Source: Anastatus disparis (lineage: Eukaryota; Arthropoda; Insecta; Hymenoptera; Eupelmidae). Taken from it: 64,000 nucleotides of DNA. Under the pieces are notes generated by a model. It was not told the DNA's origin. It saw only the letters and a program-made list of their open reading frames with translations, and ran no database searches. The DNA lies in contig JAFFSR010000251.1 in the NCBI GenBank assembly GCA_017163975.1, forward strand, positions 9,936,001 to 10,000,000. The letters are read 5' to 3'. The position numbers and the translations under genes were made by a program. This document shows, in pieces, positions 48,557 to 60,066 of this stretch; within the stretch, counting starts at the first letter, position 1; each line of letters starts with the position of its first letter.

Positions 48557-48925
48557 TAAGTTCGGGCCAAAGAAAAGTAACATGTAAAATATTTTGTAAA
48601 TAGAATAACGAATATTAGTATTGAAACAGTATTACGAATATTATTATAAAAAATTAAATCCTATTTCTATTAATTTTATATATAAGTTAAGGATTTATTT
48701 CTAACGAAATTGTAGTTTAAGACGATAATATTATTTTATGGGCTATATTACAATATTAGAATAACATTGTATAATAAAAATTGATTCCATATTATATGGT
48801 TCGTTACAATTATTATTGTAGATGTTTAAGAAGATCTTTTGATGAAACGTTAGGGTCAAATATTCGAATTATAATTTGTATAAGGTTAAGATAATAAATC
48901 CAAAACCTTTGATAATATATAGGAC

Positions 48926-49103
48926 TATTACACGCTAGAAAAAGAACAGGAACAGATATAAGAAATACATTGCTTCTATATCTATATAAATATGAAAAAT
49001 AAGCGCGTTGTTCCCAGCAACAACTCGCTATTCCTCATATATATAGATATAGAAGTAATGTATTTCTTATATCTGTTCCCTGTTCTTTTTCTAGCGTGTA
49101 ATA
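48926..49103. mobile_element. Hairpin MITE
   Basis: Arms of about 65 bp with few mismatches (TATTACACGCTAGAAAAAGA, then ACAGATATAAGAAATACATT) surround a short loop. The 75-codon frame at 48992 runs through the right arm and is not a gene. Confidence 0.7.
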
Positions 49104-50842
49104 ACCCTAATCACCCAGTCATTAATATCATCGATAACTTTAAAACTTGTTTAATTCTCACTGTTGACAAGATATTATGTAGTATTCATATTGTTTTTAT
49201 CATCAGTGGTATCTTATGAAATTCATCTTTAAGGTTTTAATTTTTTAGTTAAAATTAGCAAAATTATAAAAAGGTTAACATCATTATACTTTTAAAGTAA
49301 GAATAAAGATGTTATGATATAAAATAATCAAATTTAAAAATTTCAATTGGCTTATGGCCTCTTTTTTCTGTAACATTTCAATCAGATTTTATACTTTTAT
49401 AAATTCATTTTAAGCTATTAAAGATGAATTTATATCAATAATTCAATGTTGAGAAAAATGTTAAAATATAGGTTGATATAAGTTTTATAGTGATTGACTG
49501 CAAATAAGCACTGACATATTATGGACAAAAATATAATTATGCTTTATGTTCATCTATTAAAACAATTAATAGATAATCTTATTCGAGCAGTTGGGTAAAA
49601 ATAATAGTCTCATTCAAAAAAATAAATGTTGACAAACGATATGCCAATGTTCAAAATTAATATTTTTGTTAATACTTGAAAGATAATCAAGAGCATGATA
49701 AAAATAATCGTGTACTAAATATGTATTTTTATTTAATTTAAATATTTATACTATTTTATATTATTTTATGTATATATATCTTACTTAACATCAATATCAA
49801 AGTAAATTGATAAAAATTTCTTAATGATGGTGATTTAGTTAAAATTAACAAATAAAATAATTTACTTTTTATCAATATTTAATATTTCTAATGCACTTAC
49901 TTATTAATTAAATGATCCTATTAATTAATACTTTTATATTTAAACTAATATAATAATGTTGGCTATAACAATTCCTACTAGTTACAAGTACGTAGTTTTA
50001 TTACTTTATAATAGCAAGTCTTTTAACTTTGATAAAATAAGTTAATAATCTTTACAATTATTTGTTTACAAACACTAGATAGAAACTTGAGTTTTTAATA
50101 ATTTATAAATCCATGTGTTTCGAATGTACCTATATTTGTATACATATAATTAATATTTTCAAAAATCAGCTTGCTATTTTTGTAATGAAATAATGAATTA
50201 TCTCTATCATTTCAAATGTTAAAAGTATATTTCTTTAAAATAATTTTTTGTCTTCAAGTTTCATCAGTTCTTTTACATTTACAGGTTTCTTTTATCCGTA
50301 AGTTTAGTTTCTGCATAGTGTACAAAAAAATTGTAATCTAGAACACACCATAAACTATTCGTAAAATGTATTCTTAATAATTGAGCAATTTTTGCCCAAA
50401 TGTATTTAAATTAATTTAAAGGAAGAAAAATTATAGTGCTTACAATATAAAAAAATCCAAAATATCCCTGGTAGAAAGCTCACCATAAAATATGGTCGGT
50501 CCACCAATATATGCCCATAATTGTATGGTGTAATTACACTGTCATTCACTGTCATTATTTTTTTAAACTAATAGTATTCAAAGCAATGATACTCTGTATA
50601 TTGCTTTAAATTATCTTCCTTGAACATAGTATCAATGATTATTAATGTTTAAACAAAACTATCATCCATACAACAACAGAAATTATCTTAAAAATGAAGT
50701 TTGGCTGATATCTTTTACCGTGCTAATCAAAGTTAAATTATAAATACCAACATTAAATTGTTTGATCATTGAGACTTTATTAGATATTTAAAGAATTGTA
50801 CTTTATTTTTGTTTATTTAAAAAACTTTTTTTTTACAGCAAA
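49104..50842. other. Non-coding part of the transposon upstream of the transposase
   Basis: AT-rich with no frames of note. A CCCTGGTAGAAAG motif at 50466-50478 matches the termini of the element at 19645-20790. A strong acceptor-like tract (CTTTTTTTTTTACAG) ends at 50839, four bases before the transposase ATG, so a 5' UTR intron is plausible. Confidence 0.4.
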
Positions 50843-53037
50843 ATGAGCAATGTCGCTGACGAGCCTCCAGCCAAGAAGAGTAAAACAAATGATTCTAAAT
50901 GCGCATGTTGCAATGTTTTCTTACGAAAAGTTACTGGAAGCTATAAAATATTCGAAACACGTGAAGAAATAGTTCAAGCAAATGAAGAGTATGGTAAAAT
51001 TTTTATCTTGGGGACATTGTTTGTACTAAATGTAGAACAAAATTTCGAAAGCAAAAATGATAGAAAAACGCTGTGTTTCAGTTCAAAATGATGAATCTTG
51101 TCAACAATCTTCAAGTCAGATAATTTCAGATGATTTACAGATAGAAAAGTCTTCAGAAGATCTTTATGAAACACCTCCACAACAGCATTTTCCAGTTACA
51201 GAATCAAGTAGTACTGAATCTAGTCAGGTAACAACCTCATCTGACTCATCGTATCATTTATTGGAGAAAATACCACTTGAAACTGTTAACATCCCGTTTC
51301 CAAGAACTGTTACAACGCATGCCTATTGCTTTATATGTAAATCAAAGAATGATATTCAACCTGTACCTTTCAATGCTCGAATTCAAGTGTTCACAAAAAA
51401 ACGAATTTTCATACCTAAATATAATAAATGTTGTAAGATTCATTTAATTAAAGATAGATTTTATGAACATGATTTAATAAATATTGTTGCGTTTTCAAAT
51501 GAATCTTTCATTGAAGCAGAAGAATTGAGAAAATTTTTAGACTGCTTGTCCGATAAAGTGAACATTTCGCTTCACGAAAAAATTAAGGATTGTGCAATGT
51601 CCGAAGAGAGAGTCTTAGCTTTGACAGGTTACACGTGGCAAAATATAATCGAACTTCAGGATATCATGGTTACAATGAGGACTTCAGACAATAGAAGCGT
51701 TTTACAAGCTCTTGTTACATTTTTGATTAAACTGAGAACCGGAATCTCTAATCGATGTATTGCATCAATCCTTGAGCTAGAAGAAAAACAAGTCCAAAAA
51801 ACCATTGAATCAGTCTTACAAGGTTTTCAGAAGATTCTACCTCAATATTTTAGTTATGAGGCTCATCATAGAGATTTTTTGATTAATCAAGTTTCTCTCA
51901 TGGCAAAAACATTACATAAATTAGATAATCGTTTAGCTTTAATATGCGATGGAACTTATATGTATCATCAAAAAAGTAGCAACAATGCTTACCAACGTAA
52001 GTCTTATTCTGGACAAAAAAAAAAGTTTGTGCAAACCTTTCACTATAGCAACTACAAACGGTTTTATAGTAAATGTTGAAGGCCCTTTTAATGCAAATAA
52101 AAATGACTCTGAAATTCTAAAAGAATTAATAAAATCACCAACTGGACTGAGCAGTATCCTACAAGAAGGTGATATTTTTATCTTAGATAGAGGTTTTCGC
52201 GATGTCGTTTCACTATTAGAGAGTAAAGGATTTACGGTTTTAATGCCAGCACTAAAGGGTAAAAGAAATCAATTGACAGTAACAGAGTCAAACGATTCTA
52301 GGCTCGTAACGAAGATAAGATGGGTTGTTGAAGCTGTTCATGGAATCATAGGTCATAAATTCAAACTCCTTCATAATCAGCTTTCCAATGCTCTGTTGCA
52401 TAACGCCCAGCTTTACTGTCAGATTGCTTGTTTTTTAGTTAATCGATTTGGAAAACGTTTAAATTCAGACGTAGAACAATTTCAAGCTATAATTGATAGA
52501 ATCAGCTTAACAAAAGATTTGACAAACACGCTCTCTGATTATGTTGAAGAAAATAATTGGAATCGAAAGAGCTCGCCATTTGAAACAGTTTCTTCAAAAG
52601 ATATTTTAGATTTTCCAGAAATGACAATTGAAGAGTTGAAAGTATTTTTTACTGGATCTTATCAACTTTCTCAAGCAATTTCGTATTTAGCTGAGATGTT
52701 GGAAGAAGATGAAACGTTAGTTTTAAATTACTCCAAGGAAGAGAAAAATATAATTAGATTTCTGGTTAAATCTCGTCATGTTAGCAGCAAAACGTATAAA
52801 TGTTATGTAGAATATAAACCTAATACAAATGGAATTCTTGGAATTAATCGATATTGTTGCAACTGTGCAAATGGAAATCGTACAGTTGGTTGCTGTTCTC
52901 ACGTTGCTGCTCTTGTTTATTATTTATCGTATGGCAGATATTTATCAAGAATAATAAGACCAGCAGAGCATTTAACTAATATATTTGATTTCAAAGAAAC
53001 AATAACAGTCATAGATGAAGATAGTGAAGAAGACTAA
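50843..53037 (+). pseudogene. DDE_Tnp_4/SWIM transposase with two frameshifts
   Basis: Three frames run in series: 50843-51091 (N-terminal, CACC cysteines), 51057-52079 and, from about 52012, on to 53037. The middle part has a zinc-binding-like CFICK...CCKIHL segment, then a helix-turn-helix-like region (LIKLRTGISNRCIASILELE) and the first catalytic Asp (LICDGTYMYHQKSS). The last part has the second Asp (IFILDRGFRD), the Glu (RWVVEAVHGIIGHK) and near the C-terminus a SWIM-type finger (YCCNCANGNRTVGCCSHVAA). The first shift lies between 51036 and 51088, the second in a 10-A run at 52015-52024. All catalytic residues survive, so decay is slight. Homopolymer sequencing error could explain the second shift. 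Confidence 0.8.
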
Positions 53038-54193
53038 CCAAAGATGTCCTTATCATTGTTTTATTACAAATAAATATTTCATTTAAGTCATTACCTTTAT
53101 TCAGTTCTTTTTATTCTCCAGTTAAATCTAATTCCTATTTTTAAATGCAAAATATTTCATGAAAATATAATTTATGACAAAAAATGCTAAAGTCAAGGTT
53201 CATATTATTAAATCATGATTCTAATGTTTGTATTGATAAGTTTTTCTTACGAAATATAAATTCATATGTAATCTCAAGTTAATATTTTGACTGTACTTAT
53301 AGCTGTACCTCTGAAATGACTTATTTATCAAAACATTTCCTTTTATTAAAGCAATATAATATTTAAAAGATTTTATCACATATAAAGTAGTGAAATATCA
53401 ACAAAATCATGAAAGAAGTGTTTAAATACCTAATCTAAAATATGGATTCGTGCAAAAATATGATGCGAATGTTTGTAAATCTTATTTTTCTGACTTGATT
53501 GCATAATTTAATTCATAAATAAAGTTCTTGAATATAATTTCATAATATAAATAATAATACAAAGTCTGCAAATGAGCTACAATCAGCCAAAAACATCGAA
53601 AAAATGAGTTTTTTGCATTTTTCACTATGGCGCACCAACAGGAAATATCTGGAAAAATTCAAGCAAGTAATTTTAAACAAAATACAAGTTTTTTTGCAAG
53701 AATTGGCCCTGTACCGCATTTCCCGTGAAAACAGGAGAGGTTTAAAATTTTTTTTCATCTTTTTAGGTTATATAGCATCATCAAATCTTTATGAAAAAAT
53801 TCTACATGATTTGTAATCATTTAAGCTATAAGCACGATTTTCTTGGGGTTTTTATGCCGACTAGATGCGGAGAAAAAAAATAAATAGTGAAAAAATAATT
53901 TTTTCCATGCTGTGGACAGGGGGAGGGGGGTCGCGGTCTGCAAATATGACAAAAACTATTTTTTTTTGATCCAAAACAAAGTTAAAAGGTCAAACAAAAA
54001 TTTCAGGGACAGGGCAAAATTGACTATCTTAACGGGGGGTACCCTTTGATGTATGAATCATCAATAGTATTTGACATAATTTTGAGTACTTCCTGTAATT
54101 AGATGTATCTTCTTTATAAATGTCATTCCATAATCTTGATTACTCACTACATTAATACTAACATTTTTTAACTTACGTTCTATTATTTTGCAG

Positions 54194-54274
54194 AAGCTCT
54201 ATGGTGAAACAACCTACGAAGATTTGTATGATGTAAGCTACGATGAAAATGAAGATGTTACAAATGATTTTTAG
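54194..54274 (+). CDS. Plausible last exon of an unseen host gene
   Basis: After an intron-like tract ending TTATTTTGCAG (54183-54193), 26 codons (KLYGETTYEDLYDVSYDENE and six more) run to a TAG. Composition (acidic, tyrosine-rich, GC above the flanks) and the clean acceptor favour a real terminal exon. It starts about 147 bases after the right end of the transposon, which would then lie in the upstream intron. I could not find the preceding exons in this window, and no family is recognised. Confidence 0.35.
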   Translation, partial: KLYGETTYEDLYDVSYDENEDVTNDF

Positions 54275-54671
54275 TCTTATTTTGGCAAATTAATAATTAT
54301 CCGAGCCGATTCCATCGTTGATAAAAAGGAAATTCTGCTTACTACTATCATTTGTAAAACAATTTTCTCCACCCATGGATGCTGCCGTACAATGTTATAA
54401 AATGTTAAATTCTTTTTTTAATGTTCTGTCGTACCGGATACTCGTTATTTTAATGATAAGTTATTTCATCCTATAAATTAGTGTAAAATGTACATAAATT
54501 GGTTCTCTGAGAACATGTATTATATTTACTTTACAAGTTTTGAGTTAAATGTTAATTTAAAATTCCTGTCCTATCATGATTATTTTGCTATTTACGGGTA
54601 CTATGGCTACAGCTTGTGCTTGCATTCTGGTGAAATGGTTCCTCATAGTTCAGAAAATACAATGAAATATC
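54275..54671. other. Possible 3' UTR and spacer
   Basis: AT-rich; no supported feature apart from being downstream of the candidate terminal exon. Confidence 0.3.
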
Positions 54672-55030
54672 CTATTTTAAACGAGGAACAAGAACTAAGA
54701 ACAGTGGTAGAAACGTTAAATCATCAGAAACATTGAAAACACTTTTACCTACTTTTGGTTTAAAAAGTACATCACTACTTCTAAATTTGAAAGGATTTAA
54801 TATAATCAGCTGGTTCGTATTAGATTCTATGAATTGTATAGTATTTGGAGTTGTCAAGCAATTTGACAGGTATTGGTTCAATTCTACAGGCAATCCATAT
54901 TCATTATCAAAAGAAAAAATAAATCCATCAGACAATTTGGCTACTTCTTTGAATGTAACAACTGCACTAGTGCGATTATCCAAGTCAAGAAATACAATTT
55001 TGTCGTACGATGCACAATGGTGAAATCTAG
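54672..55030 (-). CDS. Unidentified protein-coding fragment
   Basis: The minus strand keeps an open frame of about 115 codons (HHCASYDKIVFLDLDNRTSA, then FIFSFDNEYGLPVELNQYLS and LTTPNTIQFIES), with an acceptor-like TTCTAG just before it at about 55030. Residue use looks protein-like (conserved-looking aromatic and acidic pattern) and not like random AT-rich DNA. It lies downstream of the minus-strand recombinase copy, so it may belong to the same or another transposon. No family is recognised. Confidence 0.35.
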
Positions 55031-55129
55031 AATCAAGGTGAAAAAATCAATTTGCAGACAATAATATAAGGAATAGTGGAAAATATCTTTGATTGAATTT
55101 TTTGTCATCAAAATTCTTTTTATATAGGG

Positions 55130-55387
55130 AGATAAGATAAGTTTAGGGATCTGGACCCCAAGGTACTCCTACGAAGTCAAGAGAAGGATGAGTATGCCTA
55201 GATTAACAGGCAGGGCATATCCAGTACCCCAGCGTCATGAGAAAGCTGACATCTATTGCATAATACAGGAGGAGAAGGCTGATTCCTTTCGTCCCCAACC
55301 GAAAGTACGTGATTATGCATAAATACTGCCCCCCTCCCTACTTTTGGTAAACCTTGTCAAATATACGTGGTTACGTATGGATATTAC
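55130..55387. repeat. GC-richer repeat shared with 59.1-59.3 kb
   Basis: The part 55300-55387 is an inverted, diverged match to 59158-59245 (for example CCCAACCGAAAGTACGTGAT against CACGTAGTTTCGGCTGGGG, and TATACGTGGTTACGTATGGA against CATACATAACCATGTATA). The nature of the repeat is unknown; no protein. Confidence 0.4.
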
Positions 55388-55805
55388 TTATCTGACTTCT
55401 GCAAAACCGTTATATGTTTGCACTGGATTCAGAAAGGAGTGTCGCTGAAGTTTTTCTTAAGTAATGATTAGTATATCTTTTGGCATTCGGTGATTCTGGA
55501 TATGTAGTAATATTTTCTAATATTCCACACATTTTGTGTCTTCCGAAAGGTTGACGAAAGTAATTACCTCCTTGATATTTAATGAAAAATCTGTCGCTGA
55601 ATTAATCAGATAGATTTAATGAAATGTTTTTATTTTAACTTTGGCGTTGAAAAGATTTTCAATGATGAATTGTTCAACGTAATCATTTTTATTATCATTG
55701 ATTGATACTAGATACATATTGTCTAAATCCTCTACATCTTTAATCTTTACATTTGTTATTACATCGCAGCGTAGACAATCTCAGATTACAAATACAAGTA
55801 TGACC
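55388..55805 (-). pseudogene. Crypton-like tyrosine recombinase fragment, copy 1
   Basis: On the minus strand, pieces in shifting frames encode LRCDVITNVKIKDVEDLDN-like, then RFFIKYQGG-like and AKRYTNHYLRKTSATLLSES segments: the catalytic-domain region of a tyrosine recombinase with the Thr-x-His-x-x-Arg/Lys box partly kept. It breaks off before the tyrosine. It is homologous and inverted relative to 56251-56850. Stops and frameshifts make it non-functional. Confidence 0.6.
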
Positions 55806-55879
55806 TGCAAACATTGAAACGTATGCCATTAAATGGAGCATAACAAATATGTTGTTATTTGGAAGGTTATACTTATATT

Positions 55880-56242
55880 TTTTTTTTCTTTTTAAAAGAA
55901 AAAAAGATTAATATATAAAGGATATTGTCCTCTATATGATTAACCTTTTTGTATGGTGATGTCGAGGGAGCCCAGCCCGGTACCCGTTTAACACATTACA
56001 TCAGGCTAGACTGTCAGATCCACCATACCGAAAACTTTGACTACCGATGGATGGTCAGCCACTTTTGTGACCAACAATCAACCGATACCCAATGAGGTCG
56101 GATTTTTTTAAAGTCGCGATATAAATGACACTTAAATTAATTTTCTTTCGAAAAAAGTTTAGAGGTACCTGGCCAGGATTCGAACTCATGCCCTCCGCGT
56201 TGAAGGCAAGAGCTCTATCCATTACGCCACCGCACTCTCATC
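55880..56242 (-). mobile_element. Complete tRNA-derived SINE with target duplications
   Basis: Read on the minus strand: a tRNA-like head (56161-56240) with A-box TGGCGTAATGG and B-box GAGTTCGAATCC, a body with CCTCATTGGGTATCGGTTGA and TTGGTCACAAAAGTGGCTGA, and an A-rich tail (a T-run at 55880-55893 on the plus strand). An imperfect 12 bp duplication, TATACTTA(T/C)ATT, flanks it at 55868-55879 and 56243-56254. The same family is seen at 7290-7570 and 60595-60750. It would be transcribed by RNA polymerase III and moved by a LINE. Confidence 0.85.
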
Positions 56243-56250
56243 TATACTTA

Positions 56251-56850
56251 CATTTGGAATCTGTCGTTGTCTACGCTGCGATGAATTAACGAACGTAAAG
56301 ATTGAAGAGGTAGAAGATTTAGATTATAAGTATATAGTATCAATGGTAATAAAAATGATTACGCTGGACAATTCATTATTGGAAATCTTTTCTATGCCAA
56401 AGTTAAAAAATACATTTCATTGAGACCATCTGAAGAATTCAGCGACAGATATTTTATTAAATATCAAAGAGGTAAATGCTTTCGTCAACCTATCAGAAGA
56501 CACAAAATAGGTGAAATACCAGAAAATATCGCTTACATATCTAGAACTACCAAATGCCAAAAGATGCACTGGTCATTGCTTTAGAAGAACATCAGCGACA
56601 CTTCTTTCTGATTACGGTGCAAGCATACAAACGGTGAAGCAGCTAGAGAGATGGCGTTCAGATATAATAGCACAAGTTTGTACAGAAAATTCTATGCATA
56701 ACCGTCAGATGATTTTTATGGCATAATTCAAAAAAGTACAAAAAACAATAATCATTCAACACCAACAAGTTCGCAGATAAATCTTGAATGTGAAAATGAT
56801 GAACAAAATTACAATTTGAAATTTTTCTGAAGATTTTCACTCAGTAAGAA
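56251..56850 (+). pseudogene. Crypton-like tyrosine recombinase, copy 2, N-terminal part
   Basis: It encodes LRCDELTNVKIEEVEDLD, an ISLRPSEEFSDRYFIKYQRG-like segment in another frame, and then, in 56511-56726, AKRCTGHCFRRTSATLLSDY with the His-x-x-Arg box and VKQLERWRSD. The position of the nucleophilic tyrosine (usually in a GYIENS context) reads VCTENS, so the tyrosine is lost as well as the frame. The reading continues to about 56830 and is cut by the satellite-bearing element at 56855. Confidence 0.65.
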
Positions 56851-56854
56851 AAAA

Positions 56855-58639
56855 ACGCTGCCAAGTGCTTTGGCGGAATGCTTTCTCATAGAGTTCTTTG
56901 AGTTTCATTAATTTTTTTATATTTATTTAAATGTGATTTTAATATTAAAAAATTGTCTAACATTAATATTTACTCATATTGTACTTTATAAATTTCGAAC
57001 ATATATGCTAGCTGTTTGCTTTTTCAACATTTATAATTTATTTTAAATCATCAAGTAATACAAAAAAATTTGTTCTATTGAAAAAATGATATAATGTAGT
57101 AATAAAAAGAATGATGACAACAAAATTTCTAATCTTTATAAAATGCAATCATATTTTTATATAAATGCAGTTCATGTTTATGGCTCTATAAAAAAAACTA
57201 CTCTATGAATACCAATTTTCAATAGCTTCCCGTCTAGTTATACAAAAACATAGATGGTATACAAAATTTGAAGCAAATCCATCGAGTAATTTTCGAGATC
57301 TAACTGGTTAAATAAAGAACATTTTCTTTTCAAAATTTCTTTTTAAAAATTTTAAAAATGCTCTAAAATTAAAACTACGCTATGAAAATCAATTTTTGAA
57401 AATTTCCCTTCTTTTGGCAGTCGCAAATAATTTCCCTGTAATTTTTAGAACAAATCTATCGAGTACTTTACGAAGAATAAAAAAAAATAAGAAAAGAAGA
57501 ATCAAAATTTTTTTTTAAATCTTTAAAATTCTCTAAAATTGTAACCACTCTAAGAAAATTAGTTTCCAAAAGCTAATTTTTTTCAGACAATAGCGAATTA
57601 ATTGTATGAAAATTTTGGAGAAAATTTATAGTATGGTTAACGCAAAAAAGAAAATAAATGAAAAATAAAAATTTTTTTGAAAATTTTCAAAGTGTTCTAA
57701 AATTAAAACTGCGCTGAGAAAATTAGTATTCCAAAGCTTGTTTTCTTCAGATAGTAGCGAATTAATTGCATACAAATTTTGGAGCAAATCAATCGAATGG
57801 TTTTCGTAAAATAAAAAAAAATTAAAAATTAAAATTTTTTAAAAAATTTTAAAAATGCTCTAAAATTAAAAGTGCACTAAGAAAATTAGTTTACAAAATT
57901 TTTAATAATTTTGGCAGTCGAAATAAAGTTCCATACAAATTTTCGAACAAATTCTTCGAGTAGTTTACGTAAAATACAAAAAAAAATGAAAAATCGAAAT
58001 TTTTTAAAAATTCTTAAAATGATTCTAAAAAAAAAACTGCGCTAAGAAAACCAATTCCCAATAGCTTCCGCACCAGTTCATCAAAAAATTGAATTGTATG
58101 GAAAATTTGAAGTAAATCCATCGAGTAGTTTTTAAGATTTTATTGGCTTAATAAATAGAAACATTTTTTTCAAAAATTTCAAAATGCTCTAAAATTAAAA
58201 CTGAGCTAAGAAAATCAGTTTTTAAAAATTTATTTTATCCGGGCAATCAGAAATAAATTCCATGCAAATTTTGAAGCAAATTCATCGAGTAGTAAACAAA
58301 AAAAAACCAAAAACGAAAAATCGAATTTTTTTTTATTTTTTAAAAAACTTTAAAATGAAAACTACGGTGGAAGAACCAAATTATCAATAGCTTCCCAGCA
58401 AGTTAATCACAAAACTAAATTCCATGCAAAATTAGAAGCAAATCCATCGAGTAGTTCTCGAGATACAGCTCACTAACTGAATTCATACATCCACACACAC
58501 ACACACACACACACACATACATACAGACATTTTCTGGAAACCACTTTTTTCGACTCACTGAGTTCAAATATGTACAAATTAATGAAAAAATAGAAAAAAA
58601 TTTTTTTTACCGATACAATGCTTTCTCTATGAGAAAGCA
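56855..58639 (+). mobile_element. Satellite-bearing non-autonomous element, second copy
   Basis: Same ends as 13532-15337 (ACGCTGCCAAGTGCTTTGGC and TGCTTTCTCTATGAGAAAGCA), again with about ten degenerate 140-150 bp units, a (CA)n tract at 58493-58517 and the TTTTCTGGAAACCACTTTTT segment. It is clearly diverged from the other two copies. It separates the two parts of the recombinase gene, showing that it is a mobile insertion. Confidence 0.7.
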
Positions 58640-58664
58640 AAAAATACTTATTTTATTACTAAAA

Positions 58665-59023
58665 TACATTTAAATATCACTTTTCATCCATAAAAAAATT
58701 TTTCAGGTAGAGTGGTGGAAAACGATTTTAAAACAGCAAACAATAATAAAATACATTTACCAGTTATAAATCAAAATAAACCAGTTATCAGCGGCAGCAA
58801 ATCGTTTTTCGATAAACCAAGAATAAAATAAAATTTTAAAGATCAACCGACTATCTAGCCCGAGGTTCAGCCACCCACGCGTAAAATAAGAAAAAGTAAT
58901 GAAGATTCAGACGATGAAGAAAACACAAGTTCAAAACTAAAAAATTTTAAATATGATAGTTGTACTTTTAATAATTGTGTTTTTAATGTTAGTTCATGTT
59001 GTTGCAATAAAGAAAATGATTAA
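58665..59023 (+). pseudogene. Crypton-like recombinase, copy 2, C-terminal part
   Basis: After the inserted element the frame resumes with NNNKIHLPVINQNKPVISGS, an acidic PPTRKIRKSNEDSDDEE segment and a cysteine-rich end, TFNNCVFNVSSCCC, before TAA at 59021. A C-terminal FNNCxFN motif is, from memory, typical of insect and cnidarian recombinase-like genes of this kind. Two in-frame stops interrupt it (around 58829 and 58855). Confidence 0.5.
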
Positions 59024-59089
59024 AAAAAATTTTATTTGTACTTTATTTTTTTCAAATGAAATTTTATAGAATAATATTTATTTTCAAAT

Positions 59090-59733
59090 ATAACCTTTAA
59101 CATATTTTTTTAAATATATTTTTGATGCCCGCCTCGGTTTTGCGAAAATCGGGCGGGCAATATCCATACATAACCATGTATATTCAGCAGGATTTGCAAA
59201 AGTAGGGAAGTGATAACCATACATAACCACGTAGTTTCGGCTGGGGATAAAGAAAAACAGTATACGACATACGACCAGAATTTTAGATGCCCTGGCGTGT
59301 GTGATATAAAGCCTCGGCTTCGCCTCGGCCTTTATATCACGCATGCCAAGAAATCCAACTTTCTGGCCTCGGGTCGTAATATACTATTAGAAGATAATTT
59401 TCCTACACTAAGAAGTTATGCGCTCAACTATTTCCCCCCACTCAAGACCAGTAACAAGCCTTGTGAAAAGTCGACGCTGTGAGCCAAAAAGTCTGCTCTT
59501 CAAGCCAAAAGAGTTCAATCACTAAACATACGCACGAGTCTTCCCTTTACATTCGTCAAGGGCGCTGCTATCGCACTCTTGTGCGTTCTCAATGCGCCCG
59601 AGGGACTAGCCACTAATCCCTTTTACGGCGCGCGTACTATAGTGCTCATAAGTCTAGTAGCTAGACTTTTTAGTTCTCAGTGTAGTTTACTGCCAATTTT
59701 AGAGATAGCTATCATAAATATTCGGGCGAGGAG
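59090..59733. repeat. Repeat-derived region upstream of the LINE fragment
   Basis: 59158-59245 matches 55300-55387 inverted. 59280-59345 contains an inverted CCTCGGCTTC/GAAGCCGAGG-like motif. 59550-59690 is unusually GC-rich for the window (GCGCCCGAGGGACTAGCCAC and CTTTTACGGCGCGCGTA) without a protein; it may be the 5' part of the LINE or another element. Confidence 0.35.
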
Positions 59734-60063
59734 TTGATGAGATACATTAGAGGTAAAATCTCTTTTCAGAAGCTTAAATTTCCTTTTTTAGTTTACGGTT
59801 TGGAATACTTATTTATTAGAATTCTGTTGGATAGTGTATCGTATCATCTTTCGTTCTTGTATAACCCTCCAGATAATCTTTCAAGAGTTGAGTCATTTAG
59901 CAAGATTCCATCTTTGTTTTATACCTGTCATAAATTTATCCTGATGGGGAACATAAATGCTCAACATTGTGATTCGGGTAGCCAGTTAAACAACCAAATG
60001 GGCCTCAACTTGTCCAATACGCTTAGGAATCACTGCATTGTTCATAAATATAGAAAGTTCTGA
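59734..60063 (+). pseudogene. Non-LTR retrotransposon endonuclease fragment
   Basis: The frame contains SVSYHLSFLYNPPDNLSRVE and, 20 residues on, HKFILMGNINAQH. These are the YRPP and GDFNA motifs of apurinic-like (EEP) endonucleases of LINEs, here with Asp to Asn in GDFNA. Neither the N-terminal part nor the reverse transcriptase is present. It ends just before the inverted transposase relic at 60067. Confidence 0.6.
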
Positions 60064-60066
60064 AAC

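Larger units (their letters stand above)
46965..54047 (+). mobile_element. DDE transposon with ~0.87 kb terminal inverted repeats
   Basis: The ends AAAGGGTACCCCCCGTTAAG and its complement begin inverted repeats running to about 47832 on the left and from about 53180 on the right; over at least 220 bp inside them the two arms encode an identical frame, so they are nearly identical. The interior carries a transposase (50843-53037) and two foldback insertions (48.1-48.6 kb and 48.9-49.1 kb). I cannot identify a clean target duplication (left flank TTATAAT, right flank GATGTA). Transposase architecture points to the ISL2EU/IS4-like, DDE_Tnp_4-containing groups. Confidence 0.8.

Noticed and set aside
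54488..54736. 82-codon plus-strand frame after the candidate terminal exon
   Set aside because: Partly overlaps the better minus-strand frame and has no recognisable features.
56161..56240. A tRNA gene
   Set aside because: A- and B-boxes are present but the sequence continues into a SINE body with an A-rich tail and target duplications, and acceptor-stem pairing is not maintained.
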